Source: Pontiellaceae bacterium B12227 (GTDB lineage Bacteria > Verrucomicrobiota > Kiritimatiellia > Kiritimatiellales > Pontiellaceae). From it: 64,000 nt of DNA. The notes beneath the pieces are model-generated. The model searched no databases and was not told where the DNA came from. It saw nothing but the letters and a program-made list of their open reading frames with translations. Positions 43,031-51,858 of this stretch are shown in pieces. Position numbers and translations under genes: made by a program. The DNA lies in contig JAROAZ010000003.1 in the NCBI GenBank assembly GCA_029432775.1, positions 62,001 through 126,000 on the forward strand, given 5' to 3'. Position 1 is the first letter of the stretch, and the number at the start of each line of letters is the position of its first letter.

Positions 43031-44122
43031 ATGCAGGAAGAACTGAAACCAAAAATTGACGCATTCCGCGAGCAGCTGACTGAAATGGAAGGCTATCTGG
43101 ATATTGCGGCCAAGCGCGCCGAGCTTTCAACGCTGGAGGCGGTTGCGGCGGAGCCGGAATTCTGGAACGACCAGAATAAGGCGCAGGCCAACATTGCGGC
43201 CACCAAATCGCTGAAGATGGTGCTCGATCCGTTTGATTCGATCAGCGGCGGGCTCGATGATGCTGAATTGATGCTGGAGCTGGCAGAGGCTGGCGAAGAC
43301 GACGCGCTGGCGGAGGCCGAGGCAGAACTGAAAAAGGTGGAGGACAATTTCCAATCATTGGAAATGCAGTCGCTGCTCGGCGAAGAGTTCGATGCCAACG
43401 GAGCCTATCTGACCTTGCACGCCGGAGCGGGCGGAACGGAGAGCTGCGACTGGGCGGATATGCTCTACCGCATGTTTACACGCTATGCGGAGCGGAAAGA
43501 TTTTAAAGTCCAGATTATGGACTATCAGGCCGGTGAGGAAGCGGGCATTAAGAGCGTTTCCATTCTGATTCAGGGCGCCTATGCCTATGGCCTGCTGAAG
43601 TCCGAGCGCGGCGTGCACCGTTTGGTGCGCATCAGCCCCTACGATTCACAGTCGCGCCGTCATACTTCGTTTGTGGCGGCCGATGTTACGCCGGAGCTGG
43701 ATGATGACATCAACATTGATATCGTTGAATCCGAGCTGCGTATTGATACGTATCGCGCGCAGGGCGCCGGCGGGCAGCACGTAAACACCACCGATTCCGC
43801 CGTACGAATTGTCCATCTTCCAACGGGAACGGTGGTGCAGTGTCAGGCGGAACGCTCACAGCATAAAAATAAAGCGGCGGCCCTGAAGATGCTGAAAGCC
43901 CGGCTTTATGAACATGAGCAGGATAAAAAACGTCAGGCCGTGGACCAGCTCTACGGCGACAAAGGAGAAATTGCCTGGGGCTCGCAGATTCGTTCCTACG
44001 TGCTGCAGCCCTACACGCAGGTGAAGGACCATCGCACCGACGAAGTGGTTGGTAATGCCCAGGGCGTGCTCGACGGCAACCTCGACCCGTTCATCGAAGC
44101 TTATTTGAAGAAGAATCGATAG
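43031..44122 (+). CDS. prfB: Peptide chain release factor 2
   Basis: 363 residues. The catalytic GGQ is in RAQGAGGQHVNTTDSAVR near residue 245; the stop-recognition loop and HAGAGGTESCDWA near 130 are present. The usual programmed +1 frameshift (in-frame UGA near codon 25) is absent; the frame is continuous from MQEELKPKIDAF. The palindrome at 43349-43363 encodes FQSLE. It recognises UGA and UAA. Confidence 0.95.
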   Translation: MQEELKPKIDAFREQLTEMEGYLDIAAKRAELSTLEAVAAEPEFWNDQNKAQANIAATKSLKMVLDPFDSISGGLDDAELMLELAEAGEDDALAEAEAELKKVEDNFQSLEMQSLLGEEFDANGAYLTLHAGAGGTESCDWADMLYRMFTRYAERKDFKVQIMDYQAGEEAGIKSVSILIQGAYAYGLLKSERGVHRLVRISPYDSQSRRHTSFVAADVTPELDDDINIDIVESELRIDTYRAQGAGGQHVNTTDSAVRIVHLPTGTVVQCQAERSQHKNKAAALKMLKARLYEHEQDKKRQAVDQLYGDKGEIAWGSQIRSYVLQPYTQVKDHRTDEVVGNAQGVLDGNLDPFIEAYLKKNR

Positions 44123-44163
44123 AGGAATGGTGGATTATTGGATCGTTGGATGGGAGGAATGTC

Positions 44164-44634
44164 GTGAAAACTGAGCGCAAAGGAATGATGCGGGGATATA
44201 AAAAACTCCGGGTTTGGCAGGATGCAAAGGCGCTCTATGTTCTGACCTGGCCAATCATCAAAAAATTCCCTTATGAGCTTTCTCGAATTCGTAGCCAGCA
44301 ACTTGCCTCCGTTGATTCTGTACATCGCAATATTGCGGAAGGTTATTGCCGTAGATCTTTGAAGGAATACATTCAGTTTCTGAACATTGCTTTAGGTTCA
44401 TTGGGAGAATCTGCCTCATCGCTCGAGGTTTATGTTGATGCGGGGCATATTTCAGAAGAACAGTTCGAAAAAATGGATGCGTTGACCTGGAAGCTTGAAA
44501 ATGGTTTGAAGAAGCTCATTGAGTCGTTGCAGGAAAAGGACGGCCAGGAATGGAGCGATACCTTTGTGTTGAAGGAAAGCAACGCAGTGTACACAACGGA
44601 TACCCAATCAGCCGATAATCCCCCAATGCAGTAA
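44164..44634 (+). CDS. Four-helix bundle protein (23S rRNA intervening-sequence type)
   Basis: 156 residues from GTG 44164, chosen because GGGAGGA lies 5 bases upstream; an ATG at 44146 would add six residues. Core: KLRVWQDAKALYVLTWPII, QLASVDSVHRNIAEGYCRRS, EYIQFLNIALGSLGESASS. This is the S23/four-helix-bundle family, often found in intergenic positions as a movable unit. TGGATTATTG (44131) and CAGTAATCCA (44629) flank it as a weak inverted repeat. Function unknown. It separates prfB from trpC. Confidence 0.85.
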   Translation: MKTERKGMMRGYKKLRVWQDAKALYVLTWPIIKKFPYELSRIRSQQLASVDSVHRNIAEGYCRRSLKEYIQFLNIALGSLGESASSLEVYVDAGHISEEQFEKMDALTWKLENGLKKLIESLQEKDGQEWSDTFVLKESNAVYTTDTQSADNPPMQ

Positions 44635-44646
44635 TCCAAGGTACTT

Positions 44647-45426
44647 ATGAATATTTTAGAACAGATTTGCGCAGATAAGCGCGTTGAAATTGAAGAGCGC
44701 AAAAAGTTCCAGTCATTGGAAGATTTGCAGGCGCTGCTTCCAACCCTTGGAAAGCGGCCTGATTTTGTCGAGTCGCTTCGTTCAACGCCGATGGGGCTGA
44801 TTGCTGAAGTGAAGCGTAAATCGCCGTCGGCCGGGCTGATCCGTGAGCCGTTCAGTCCGGGCGGGATTGCCAAAGGCTATGAACTGAACGGGGCGAGCGC
44901 GGTTTCCTGTCTGATGGATAACAAATATTTCGGCGGTGGTGCGGAGGACTTTTCCGAGGTGCGCAACGCGATTGAAATCCCGATGCTCTACAAGGAGTTT
45001 GTGGTCGATCCGTGGCAGATTGTTCACGCAAAAACGATGGGTGCTTCGGCCGTTCTGTTGATTGTGGGGGCGCTGACTGATGCGGAGCTCGCCGGATTCA
45101 TTAAAGAAATCCAGGCAGTGGAACTTCAGCCGCTGGTGGAAGTCCACGACCGGGAAGAGATGCTGCGGGCGATTGATGCGGGGTCGGATTGCATTGGAAT
45201 CAACAACCGGAATCTGAAGACCTTTGTGACTACGCTTGATACTACCTATGAATTGGCGACCATGGCGCCGGCCGGCTGCACACTTGTGAGCGAGAGTGGA
45301 ATCAAGACGCCGGAAGATGTGGTGCAGCTGAAAGATGCCGGTGCGCATGCCATTCTGGTGGGAGAAAGCCTGCTGCGGGAGCCGGATCCCGGCCAGGCCG
45401 CCGCCCACCTTTTGAGCCGGATTTAA
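44647..45426 (+). CDS. trpC: Indole-3-glycerol phosphate synthase
   Basis: 259 residues, TIM barrel. Catalytic and binding residues: LIAEVKRKSPSAG near 50-63 (Lys), LYKEFVVDPWQI near 117 and LVEVHDREEM near 160; GINNRNLKTF near 182, VSESGIKTPEDV near 212 and ILVGESLLR near 238. It closes the indole ring in tryptophan synthesis. No other trp genes lie in the window, so the gene is isolated from the operon. Two palindromes near the start encode FQSLE and LPTLG. Confidence 0.95.
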   Translation: MNILEQICADKRVEIEERKKFQSLEDLQALLPTLGKRPDFVESLRSTPMGLIAEVKRKSPSAGLIREPFSPGGIAKGYELNGASAVSCLMDNKYFGGGAEDFSEVRNAIEIPMLYKEFVVDPWQIVHAKTMGASAVLLIVGALTDAELAGFIKEIQAVELQPLVEVHDREEMLRAIDAGSDCIGINNRNLKTFVTTLDTTYELATMAPAGCTLVSESGIKTPEDVVQLKDAGAHAILVGESLLREPDPGQAAAHLLSRI

Positions 45427-45431
45427 TATCG

Positions 45432-45445
45432 CACTTGCGCAAGTG
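45432..45445. promoter_or_regulatory. Perfect 14-bp palindrome ahead of the pilus operon
   Basis: CACTTGCGCAAGTG lies 6 bp after the trpC stop and about 100 bp before the pilM-like start. A dimeric repressor or activator could bind here. Function is unassigned. Confidence 0.45.
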
Positions 45446-45541
45446 TTCGGCAGCATCACCGGAGTAATTCGTACTCTTTTTTCTTTTTATCGCCGCTCAC
45501 CGGTTGCAAGATTTCGAATTCCTGCAAAAAAGGACGTACCT

Positions 45542-46906
45542 TTGAAGAGTGACCGTATTATAGCATTGGATATTGGAACGGACGGCATCCGCCTGGCGGT
45601 GGTTTCGACCGGTACGTCTACGGTGCATGATTCGGACTTCGCGGCCTATCCAGCCGATGTCCCGGCGGAACTGCCGCAAGAGGCGCTGGTTGCCATGACG
45701 CTCAAGCGGTTGCTCGAAGGCCGTAATCCGAGTACCAACCAGGCCCGTATTTCCATTGAAGGCCAATCGGTTTTTTCCCGTCTGGTGAAACTTCCAATGG
45801 TTGGAAGCGACGAGCAGGAAAAAACGATTCGGCATGAAGCTGTGCAGAATATTCCTTTTCCGATTCATGAGGTGGTTTGGGATGCGCACATAATTGATCC
45901 TGAAAATCCGGAGCCGGAAGTGCTTTTGGTCGCGGTGAAAGTCGAGCTGGTGGAGGGATTGGTACATGCCGTTCGTGCGAACGGGTTGGCCGTGGAGCAG
46001 ATCAGTGTGGCACCGGTTGCATTGGCGAATGCATTGCGTGCTTCCGGAGAGCAAGGCCCGGTTCTGTTGGTTGATGCAGGGGAACAGACTGCCAATCTTG
46101 TTTTTGTGGATGGCCCGCGGATCTTCTTCCGAACCCTTCCGGTTGCCGGAGGTGACCCGGATCGGCTGGCGCAGGAGATTGAGCGCTCGATCACCTTTTA
46201 TCGTGGCCAGCAGCAGGGTCGGGAACCGGAGCGTATTTTAATGATCGGAGCGGGTGATCTTTCCACCCGCTTTGCAATGCCCGTTGAACAGGTGGAGTCT
46301 ATATCGGTTTGTGGCGGGTTGGCTGCCGACCCCGCTTTTTTAATTAATCTGATTCCGGCTTCGCTGCAGCAGGAGCGGGAGTTGAAGCGGCGACAGCCGC
46401 TCTGGCTGATATCGGCCATTCTGCTGATGCTGATGCTGGCGGTCTGGATTGTGAATGTTCATCTTCAAATGAAGCAATCAGTGAAGGTGATGGCATCTGT
46501 GGAGCAGCAGATCAACGATTTAAGCCGCATTGAGCAGACCATGCTTCCGCTGGAGGCGCGCATGGATGAGCTGAATGAGCAGGCCGGCCGCTATCGGATC
46601 ACGCTGGAGCAAAGGACGCTTTGGCTGGAAACATTGAGTGAGATTCGCGGGCTTTTACCTGAGGGGATGTTCCTGATTTCGAGCGAACCGATCCGTCCGC
46701 TGGGACAGCTTGCGGGTACCCGCATTTCTGTTGTCAGCTATCTGGATAAAGAGCCGAAGGGGCAGGATGCGGTTAAACTGCTGCGCGACGCTCTGAGATC
46801 CTGCGAGCAGTTCAGTGAAAAAACCAAAGTGTTCAGTCGACCTTCGAAAAAATTATTTGCGCGGGAATTTGTGCTGGATGTTTATTTTGCGGAGGACAAA
46901 TCGTGA
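45542..46906 (+). CDS. PilM/PilN-like fusion protein of the PVC type IV pilus system
   Basis: 454 residues from TTG 45542, chosen because AAAGGA precedes it by about 7 bases and family members begin at SDRIIALDIGT. The longer frame from 45443 crosses the palindrome. The N-terminal ~300 residues are actin-like PilM (ALDIGTDGIRLAVVS, VLLVDAGEQTANLVFVDG, ILMIGAGD). A transmembrane helix at about 315-337 and a coiled PilN-like part follow (VEQQINDLSRIEQTML, WLETLSEIRGLLPEGM). It connects the cytoplasmic ATPase to the inner-membrane complex. First gene of the four-gene locus with Amuc_1100, Amuc_1099 and secretin. Confidence 0.82.
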   Translation: MKSDRIIALDIGTDGIRLAVVSTGTSTVHDSDFAAYPADVPAELPQEALVAMTLKRLLEGRNPSTNQARISIEGQSVFSRLVKLPMVGSDEQEKTIRHEAVQNIPFPIHEVVWDAHIIDPENPEPEVLLVAVKVELVEGLVHAVRANGLAVEQISVAPVALANALRASGEQGPVLLVDAGEQTANLVFVDGPRIFFRTLPVAGGDPDRLAQEIERSITFYRGQQQGREPERILMIGAGDLSTRFAMPVEQVESISVCGGLAADPAFLINLIPASLQQERELKRRQPLWLISAILLMLMLAVWIVNVHLQMKQSVKVMASVEQQINDLSRIEQTMLPLEARMDELNEQAGRYRITLEQRTLWLETLSEIRGLLPEGMFLISSEPIRPLGQLAGTRISVVSYLDKEPKGQDAVKLLRDALRSCEQFSEKTKVFSRPSKKLFAREFVLDVYFAEDKS

Positions 46907-47868
46907 ACCTTCGCGGGAATAAAAAGCTGATGATCGGTGGTGGAATCTGCGCGGCTGTACTGATTGTTGAGGTTGCTGTGCTGGCCTTCGGTGGCGTCCG
47001 GCTTTCGCAAGCGAAGAAAGCGGTCAAGCAGGAGCGGGTGCGGCTCACGAGGCTGTTTAAACGAAATCCGTTTCCCTCGGCAGAGAATGTTCAGGTGCTG
47101 GAAAAGAATCTGGATGAGCTGGAGTATCGAATCGGGGCGATCACTGCTGAGATGATTCGCGATCCCTTTCCGCGTGATGCGATCGATGCCGCCGAATTTT
47201 CGGCCCGGGCTCAGGATGTGATTGAGCGCTTTCGAGAACGGGCTGAACAGTCCGGGATGGTGCTCCCGGACTCGCTTGAGGTTGGTTTTGCCAAATATGC
47301 CAGCGGAGGAGCGGTTCCGCAGGTTTCGCATGTTCCGCGGCTCATGCGCCAACTTCATTCCGTAGAGCGGGTGGCTGATGTGTTGGTAAAAAATGGAGTG
47401 GCTTCTGTGGATAAACTGTCCCGCGATCTTTTTGAAGCATCCGTGGGGCCGGAGATTCCTCAGCGGCGTCGGCCCAGAAATACCCCGGCTTCCGGAGCCA
47501 GGAAGCCGCTGTCTTTGGTGGCATCGGAATCGGGGCCCGACGGGTCCTATTATATCGAGCGCATCGGGGTTTCTTTTTCGGCCAAGGAAGCTGTCGTCTG
47601 GCGGGTATTGGACGGCTTTGCTGCATCGCCGCATGTAATGGTGATCACAGAGTTTGCGCACCAAACCCGCAGCGGAATTCTTGATTACAGTCCGGAGGCG
47701 GTTAAAGCGGGGGGCGACGACGAGACGCTGCGCTTTCTTTCGGAGGGAATTCTTTCGGGTGCCAGAGCGCTTTCCCGCCCTGAGCGTATTATTGCGGGCG
47801 ATGAGCTTGTTGAAGTACGACTGATGGTTGATGTCTATAACTTTCAACCCGGGGAGGCCATGCGATGA
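46903..47868 (+). CDS. Amuc_1100 family pilus-like protein
   Basis: 321 residues. One N-terminal membrane helix (LMIGGGICAAVLIVEVAVLAF, about 10-30), then a coiled region and a C-terminal ferredoxin-like part (YYIERIGVSFSAKEAVVWRVLDG ... RLMVDVYNF). This matches the PilO-like Amuc_1100 family in gene position and layout. The Akkermansia member is a major outer-surface protein that signals to host TLR2; here only structure and synteny are claimed. ATGA overlaps at both ends. Confidence 0.8.
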   Translation: MNLRGNKKLMIGGGICAAVLIVEVAVLAFGGVRLSQAKKAVKQERVRLTRLFKRNPFPSAENVQVLEKNLDELEYRIGAITAEMIRDPFPRDAIDAAEFSARAQDVIERFRERAEQSGMVLPDSLEVGFAKYASGGAVPQVSHVPRLMRQLHSVERVADVLVKNGVASVDKLSRDLFEASVGPEIPQRRRPRNTPASGARKPLSLVASESGPDGSYYIERIGVSFSAKEAVVWRVLDGFAASPHVMVITEFAHQTRSGILDYSPEAVKAGGDDETLRFLSEGILSGARALSRPERIIAGDELVEVRLMVDVYNFQPGEAMR

Positions 47869-48827
47869 CCTCATACGGTAAAAGACGTATTGGACTTGAA
47901 CAGGTTGTGCTCGGGCTTGCGGGCTTTGGACTGGCAGCTTCTATCGTTCTAACCCTTCTGACGGCAGGTAAGGTGGGCGCGTCTGATTCCACTGGGATCC
48001 TGCAGCCTGTGCCTGCGGAGCCGCTGGATATCCAGGCTCTGGAACATATTTCGAGGCTCGCAGTAGCGCCAGTGCAGTCCGAACCCGCGTCGGAAGGCCT
48101 GTTGGTCAGCCCTTTGAGGGTGGTCGCCATTGGCAGTGCCTATCCCATTCCTTATGAAGCGGAAGTCTGCCCGTTTTCTGATGTTCCTCAGCCGGCGATG
48201 AACCAGCTGGACCGCGACGGGGATGAGATTACGGATGACTGGGAGCTGAAGTACGGCCTCAATAAGTATAATGCATCGGATGCATTGCTGGATCCGGATG
48301 GCGACGGTTTCAGTAATCTGGAAGAGTTCAAGGCTGCTTCTGAGCCGGATGATGCCGCCAGTCATCCGCCTTATGCAGGAAAACTGCGGTTTGTAGACAG
48401 AAAAGACATACCTTTTTTCCTTGTGTTCAAAGGGTTAATTGAGAATCAGGATGGAAGTATCGTCTTTCAATTGAATAATCCTGAAACGGGTAAATCGCAT
48501 TTTGCCTCCCTGGGAGAGTCAGTGGAAGGTGTTGATATTAAACGGTTTGAGGCGGCTGAAGAGGGGCTTCCTCCTCGGCTCTATGTTGTGCGGGGGAGTG
48601 CTGAAATTGAGCTGGAAAGAGGTGAGATTGCACTCGACCCAGAAAGTAAAGCTGAGTTGATTAATGTTCTTGATCAAAGCCCCATAATGGTTACTATGGG
48701 CGCGTTATTATCTTTGCATAATGATGAGTACACCGTTCTAGGTGTGTTTCCGGACAAGGTGATCTTGAAGGATATGCGGACTGGAAAGGTGTTCGACATT
48801 GTCGGTTTAGCCGATGGGGAACGGTAA
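47865..48827 (+). CDS. Amuc_1099 family pilus-system protein
   Basis: 320 residues. A membrane helix at about 12-34 is followed by a TSP3/EF-hand-like calcium segment (LDRDGDEITDDWELKYGLN, DPDGDGFSNLEEFKAASEP) and a PilP-like beta domain that recurs twice (FLVFKGLIENQDGSIVFQL ... YTVLGVFPDKVILKDMRTGKV). By position and architecture it fits the Amuc_1099 family, equivalent to PilP that links the inner complex to the secretin. The overlap with both neighbours indicates an operon. Confidence 0.78.
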   Translation: MTSYGKRRIGLEQVVLGLAGFGLAASIVLTLLTAGKVGASDSTGILQPVPAEPLDIQALEHISRLAVAPVQSEPASEGLLVSPLRVVAIGSAYPIPYEAEVCPFSDVPQPAMNQLDRDGDEITDDWELKYGLNKYNASDALLDPDGDGFSNLEEFKAASEPDDAASHPPYAGKLRFVDRKDIPFFLVFKGLIENQDGSIVFQLNNPETGKSHFASLGESVEGVDIKRFEAAEEGLPPRLYVVRGSAEIELERGEIALDPESKAELINVLDQSPIMVTMGALLSLHNDEYTVLGVFPDKVILKDMRTGKVFDIVGLADGER

Positions 48828-48946
48828 CGTTTTCCGGAGGATATGTTATAGGGTGAATGTTTGTTGGTAAATGCTTTGCCGTGGACCCTGGTGAACGCGC
48901 GGATTGTGTGGCATTTTTAATTATGAGAAGTAGAGGGGAAGGAAAA

Positions 48947-51118
48947 ATGAATAGAACCTATATCTCGTCTCTATTGGTTGTGTTGGTTGCAACACAAACA
49001 ATCCGAGCCCAGGACAGCCTGGATGATGTATTCGCACAGTTGGATGCGGCACAGGGAGGAACTGTACAAACAGCTCCTGCTGCCGGAACTCCGGAAGCAG
49101 CTCCTGCTCCGGCCGCTGTACAAAGCGCACAGCCAGCTGCTGTGCAAGCTGCTGCACCGGCCGCCGCACAGGCAGTTGCTGCTGAAGCAGACCTGATGAG
49201 CCGTGGTCTTGCGTATTATCGCGAAGGTCAAATGGATAAAGCTGAAGCAGTTTTTGAAGCTGTTCTGGCAGAAGATCCATATAACCGCCGTGCAATGGAA
49301 TACCTGAAGCGCACTGCTCAGAAGCAATCTGCTACGGAAATTGCTAAACAGCGTGCAAGTCGGGCTCAGGCCATCTCTGATGTAGATGCTTCCTGGAATC
49401 CGGATGCAAAAGTTATTGCTGTTCCGGAAGAAGAAGGCACTGGACCGGTTAAAACTGCTGAAGAACTCGCGATTGAAGCGATGACTGCCCGTTTGCAGAG
49501 CATCATGATCCCGAGCCTCGACTTCCGCGATGCAAACATCAAAGACGTTGTGCTCTTCCTCACAGAAACCTGCCGCCGTCAGGATCCGACCAAACAGGGT
49601 GTTAACATTCTGCTGCTCGGCATGGACGACTCAATGGCTGCTGACCAGAACAACATCACGATTTCCATTCGTGATATGAGCCTCTACGAAGCCCTCCAGT
49701 ACATTGTGGAAATGGCTTCCCTGAAGTTCGATGTTCAGGCTAAAGCGGTTGCGGTTATGCCGGTTGGATACGTTCCGCCGACAGATCTGAAACTGATCTC
49801 TTACGATGTTATTCCTGAAGTGGGTGCTGAACTCGAATCTATGGCCGGTGGCGACAGCGGCGGTGGTGTTGATGACCTCTTTGGTGATGCGTCCTCTTCC
49901 TCATCTGACGGTGGACCGGCTGATGTTGCAGGCTTCTTCTCTATTGTTGACTGGCCGGAAGGCTCTTCCGCAATCTACCAGCCGAACTTCCACAAGCTGT
50001 TCGTTAAGAACACGCCGAAAAACCTGAAAGCTGTTGAAAGCATTCTGGCTGATCTGGAAGACGAAGCGATTAAGAAGCGTTCCCAGCAGGTTGAAATCGA
50101 AGCTAAATTTGTTGAATACAACGAAGGCGCTCTCGAAGAACTCGGCTTCAACTGGACGCTGATGGACGACGGTTCTTTTGCCGGTCTTGGTTTCGCACCG
50201 AGCAGCTCAAAAACCTACTATCAGCCGGGTCAGGGACCGACTTCCTCCACAACGCTTCCGGGCGGTGGAACGTTGTATAACGATCCGACTACCGGTTACA
50301 CTGCAATTGGTGATCCGCAGAGTACTGGCGTTGGTCAGAGCCTCTTCGGCAGTGGACAGCGCAATAACACCACCGCATTCGGTGCCGTACAATCCGGTAT
50401 CCTCGGTGCCATGGGTGGCGCTCCGGCTGAAATGATCCTGCGTAACTCCAGCAGTTTCCCGTTCGACGTAGCGATTACCGCTATGGAGCAGGAAGGTACT
50501 GCAGACGTATTGTCCGCTCCTAAGGTAACCACCAAGTCCGGTAACGAAGCGATCATCCGCGTTGTGGAAGTTCACCGTTATCCGCAGGACTACGATGTGG
50601 AAACCGGTCAGCGTACTGCTCCGGTTGTGAAGCCGCAGGACTGGGAAGATTATGACCTGGGTGTTGTTCTGAAGGTTACTCCGGTGGTTGATGCTGAAAG
50701 CAACACCATCGATCTGGACCTCCAGCCGGAAATCACCAAGTTCATCGACTTCGACATCTACATTGCCGGTTTCAACGCATACGAATCAGGCGGTAACAAC
50801 TCTTCCGAAGTATTCGGTAACAGTGCTCCGCTCGAAATCAAAATGCCTTACTTCGAAACTCGCGCAATTCAGACTCAGGTCACCATTGCCGACGGTTCTA
50901 CCGTTGTTATGGGCGGTCTGGTTGATGAGCGCACTGAAACCTTCCGTGATCAGGTTCCGTTCCTGGGAGATATCCCATACATCGGTCGCCTGTTCCGCTC
51001 TGAAGGTTCCCGTTCCGCTAAGAAAAACCTCGTAATCTCTGTGAAGGCTACGCAGGTTGACGACCGTGGAATGACTCGCGATCAGCGCGAAATGCAGCGT
51101 CAGGCTGCTGCTAACTAA
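48947..51118 (+). CDS. Type IV pilus outer membrane secretin, Amuc_1098 family
   Basis: 723 residues from ATG 48947 (GGGGAAGGA upstream; signal peptide MNRTYISSLLVVLVATQTIRA). An Ala/Pro/Gln-rich spacer and a TPR-like helix (YYREGQMDKAEAVFEAVL) are followed by N-domains (PSLDFRDANIKDVVLFLTE) and the secretin pore (AEMILRNSSSFPFDVAITAM, APKVTTKSGNEAIIRVVE, VVMGGLVDERTETFRDQVPFLGDIPYIGRLFR). It forms the outer-membrane channel of the pilus. Its codons look uniform, as in highly expressed genes. No iterated palindromes. A terminator follows. Confidence 0.92.
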   Translation: MNRTYISSLLVVLVATQTIRAQDSLDDVFAQLDAAQGGTVQTAPAAGTPEAAPAPAAVQSAQPAAVQAAAPAAAQAVAAEADLMSRGLAYYREGQMDKAEAVFEAVLAEDPYNRRAMEYLKRTAQKQSATEIAKQRASRAQAISDVDASWNPDAKVIAVPEEEGTGPVKTAEELAIEAMTARLQSIMIPSLDFRDANIKDVVLFLTETCRRQDPTKQGVNILLLGMDDSMAADQNNITISIRDMSLYEALQYIVEMASLKFDVQAKAVAVMPVGYVPPTDLKLISYDVIPEVGAELESMAGGDSGGGVDDLFGDASSSSSDGGPADVAGFFSIVDWPEGSSAIYQPNFHKLFVKNTPKNLKAVESILADLEDEAIKKRSQQVEIEAKFVEYNEGALEELGFNWTLMDDGSFAGLGFAPSSSKTYYQPGQGPTSSTTLPGGGTLYNDPTTGYTAIGDPQSTGVGQSLFGSGQRNNTTAFGAVQSGILGAMGGAPAEMILRNSSSFPFDVAITAMEQEGTADVLSAPKVTTKSGNEAIIRVVEVHRYPQDYDVETGQRTAPVVKPQDWEDYDLGVVLKVTPVVDAESNTIDLDLQPEITKFIDFDIYIAGFNAYESGGNNSSEVFGNSAPLEIKMPYFETRAIQTQVTIADGSTVVMGGLVDERTETFRDQVPFLGDIPYIGRLFRSEGSRSAKKNLVISVKATQVDDRGMTRDQREMQRQAAAN

Positions 51119-51140
51119 GCAGTAAGCTAGATGTTATAAG

Positions 51141-51171
51141 AACCCGTCCATGCAAGTGGGCGGGTTTTTTA
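51141..51171 (+). terminator. Intrinsic terminator after the secretin gene
   Basis: AACCCGTCCA, loop TGCAAG, TGGGCGGGTT, then T-tract (GGGTTTTTTA). Ends the pilus operon. Confidence 0.85.
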
Positions 51172-51222
51172 TTCCCCTTTTGATTCGCATGAAAATAAAT
51201 GATCCTCTATTGGTACTATATT

Positions 51223-51834
51223 ATGAAATTCATTGCATTTGATTTAGAAACAACCGGAACGAAACCTTCGGAAGATATGATCGTTGAGGTGGGTGCCGTT
51301 CTGTTCGATGGAAACCAGGCACTGAAGGGCTTTGGAGAACTGGTTGATCCAGGGATTTCGATGCCGCCCGAAGCTGCTGCGGTGAACGGAATTACTGATG
51401 AAATGCTTCGCGGAAAGCGGAAAATTGCAGATGTACTCGTTGATTTTGCGGAATTCTGTGGAGATCTGCCCTTGGTTGCACACAATGCTCCATTCGATTA
51501 TAAGTTTATGCTGGATGATGTTAAACTGCACAAGTCGGCTTCTCCTCGTGGAGTGGTATTGGATACCCTGCCTCTCTCGAGAGCCGTATTTCCCGGGCTG
51601 CCGAACTACAAGCTTTGGACGCTGACCCGTCATTTCAATTTCCCCAGTGGAACATTTCACCGGGCGGAGGAAGACAGCTCTTATTGCGGTCTGCTCTTTG
51701 CAAAAATAGTCGAAACGCTGGAAATGCGTGGCGAACCCTGTTCCGAGTCGGATCTGGTGAAACTAATGGGCGGCAAAGAGGAAATGCGCTTCCCCGAATT
51801 TAAAGAACAGCCGGATCAGCTGGATTTGTTCTAA
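51223..51834 (+). CDS. DnaQ-like 3'-5' exonuclease with C-terminal clamp-binding motif
   Basis: 203 residues from ATG 51223 (FIAFDLETTGTKP: DEDDh motif I, Asp/Glu). Motif II is in LVAHNAPFDYKFM, motif III in FHRAEEDSSYCG with the His and Asp. It ends in QLDLF, the canonical beta-clamp-binding pentapeptide (QLxLF). This suggests proofreading or repair activity docked on the sliding clamp. Upstream is the pilus terminator, downstream a dehydrogenase 24 bp away. Confidence 0.88.
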   Translation: MKFIAFDLETTGTKPSEDMIVEVGAVLFDGNQALKGFGELVDPGISMPPEAAAVNGITDEMLRGKRKIADVLVDFAEFCGDLPLVAHNAPFDYKFMLDDVKLHKSASPRGVVLDTLPLSRAVFPGLPNYKLWTLTRHFNFPSGTFHRAEEDSSYCGLLFAKIVETLEMRGEPCSESDLVKLMGGKEEMRFPEFKEQPDQLDLF

Positions 51835-51858
51835 CTACAACCTGCAGTAAGGACCTTA

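Noticed and set aside
43031..43120. Programmed frameshift in prfB
   Set aside because: The usual in-frame UGA near codon 25 is absent and the frame is continuous, so no recoding is needed.
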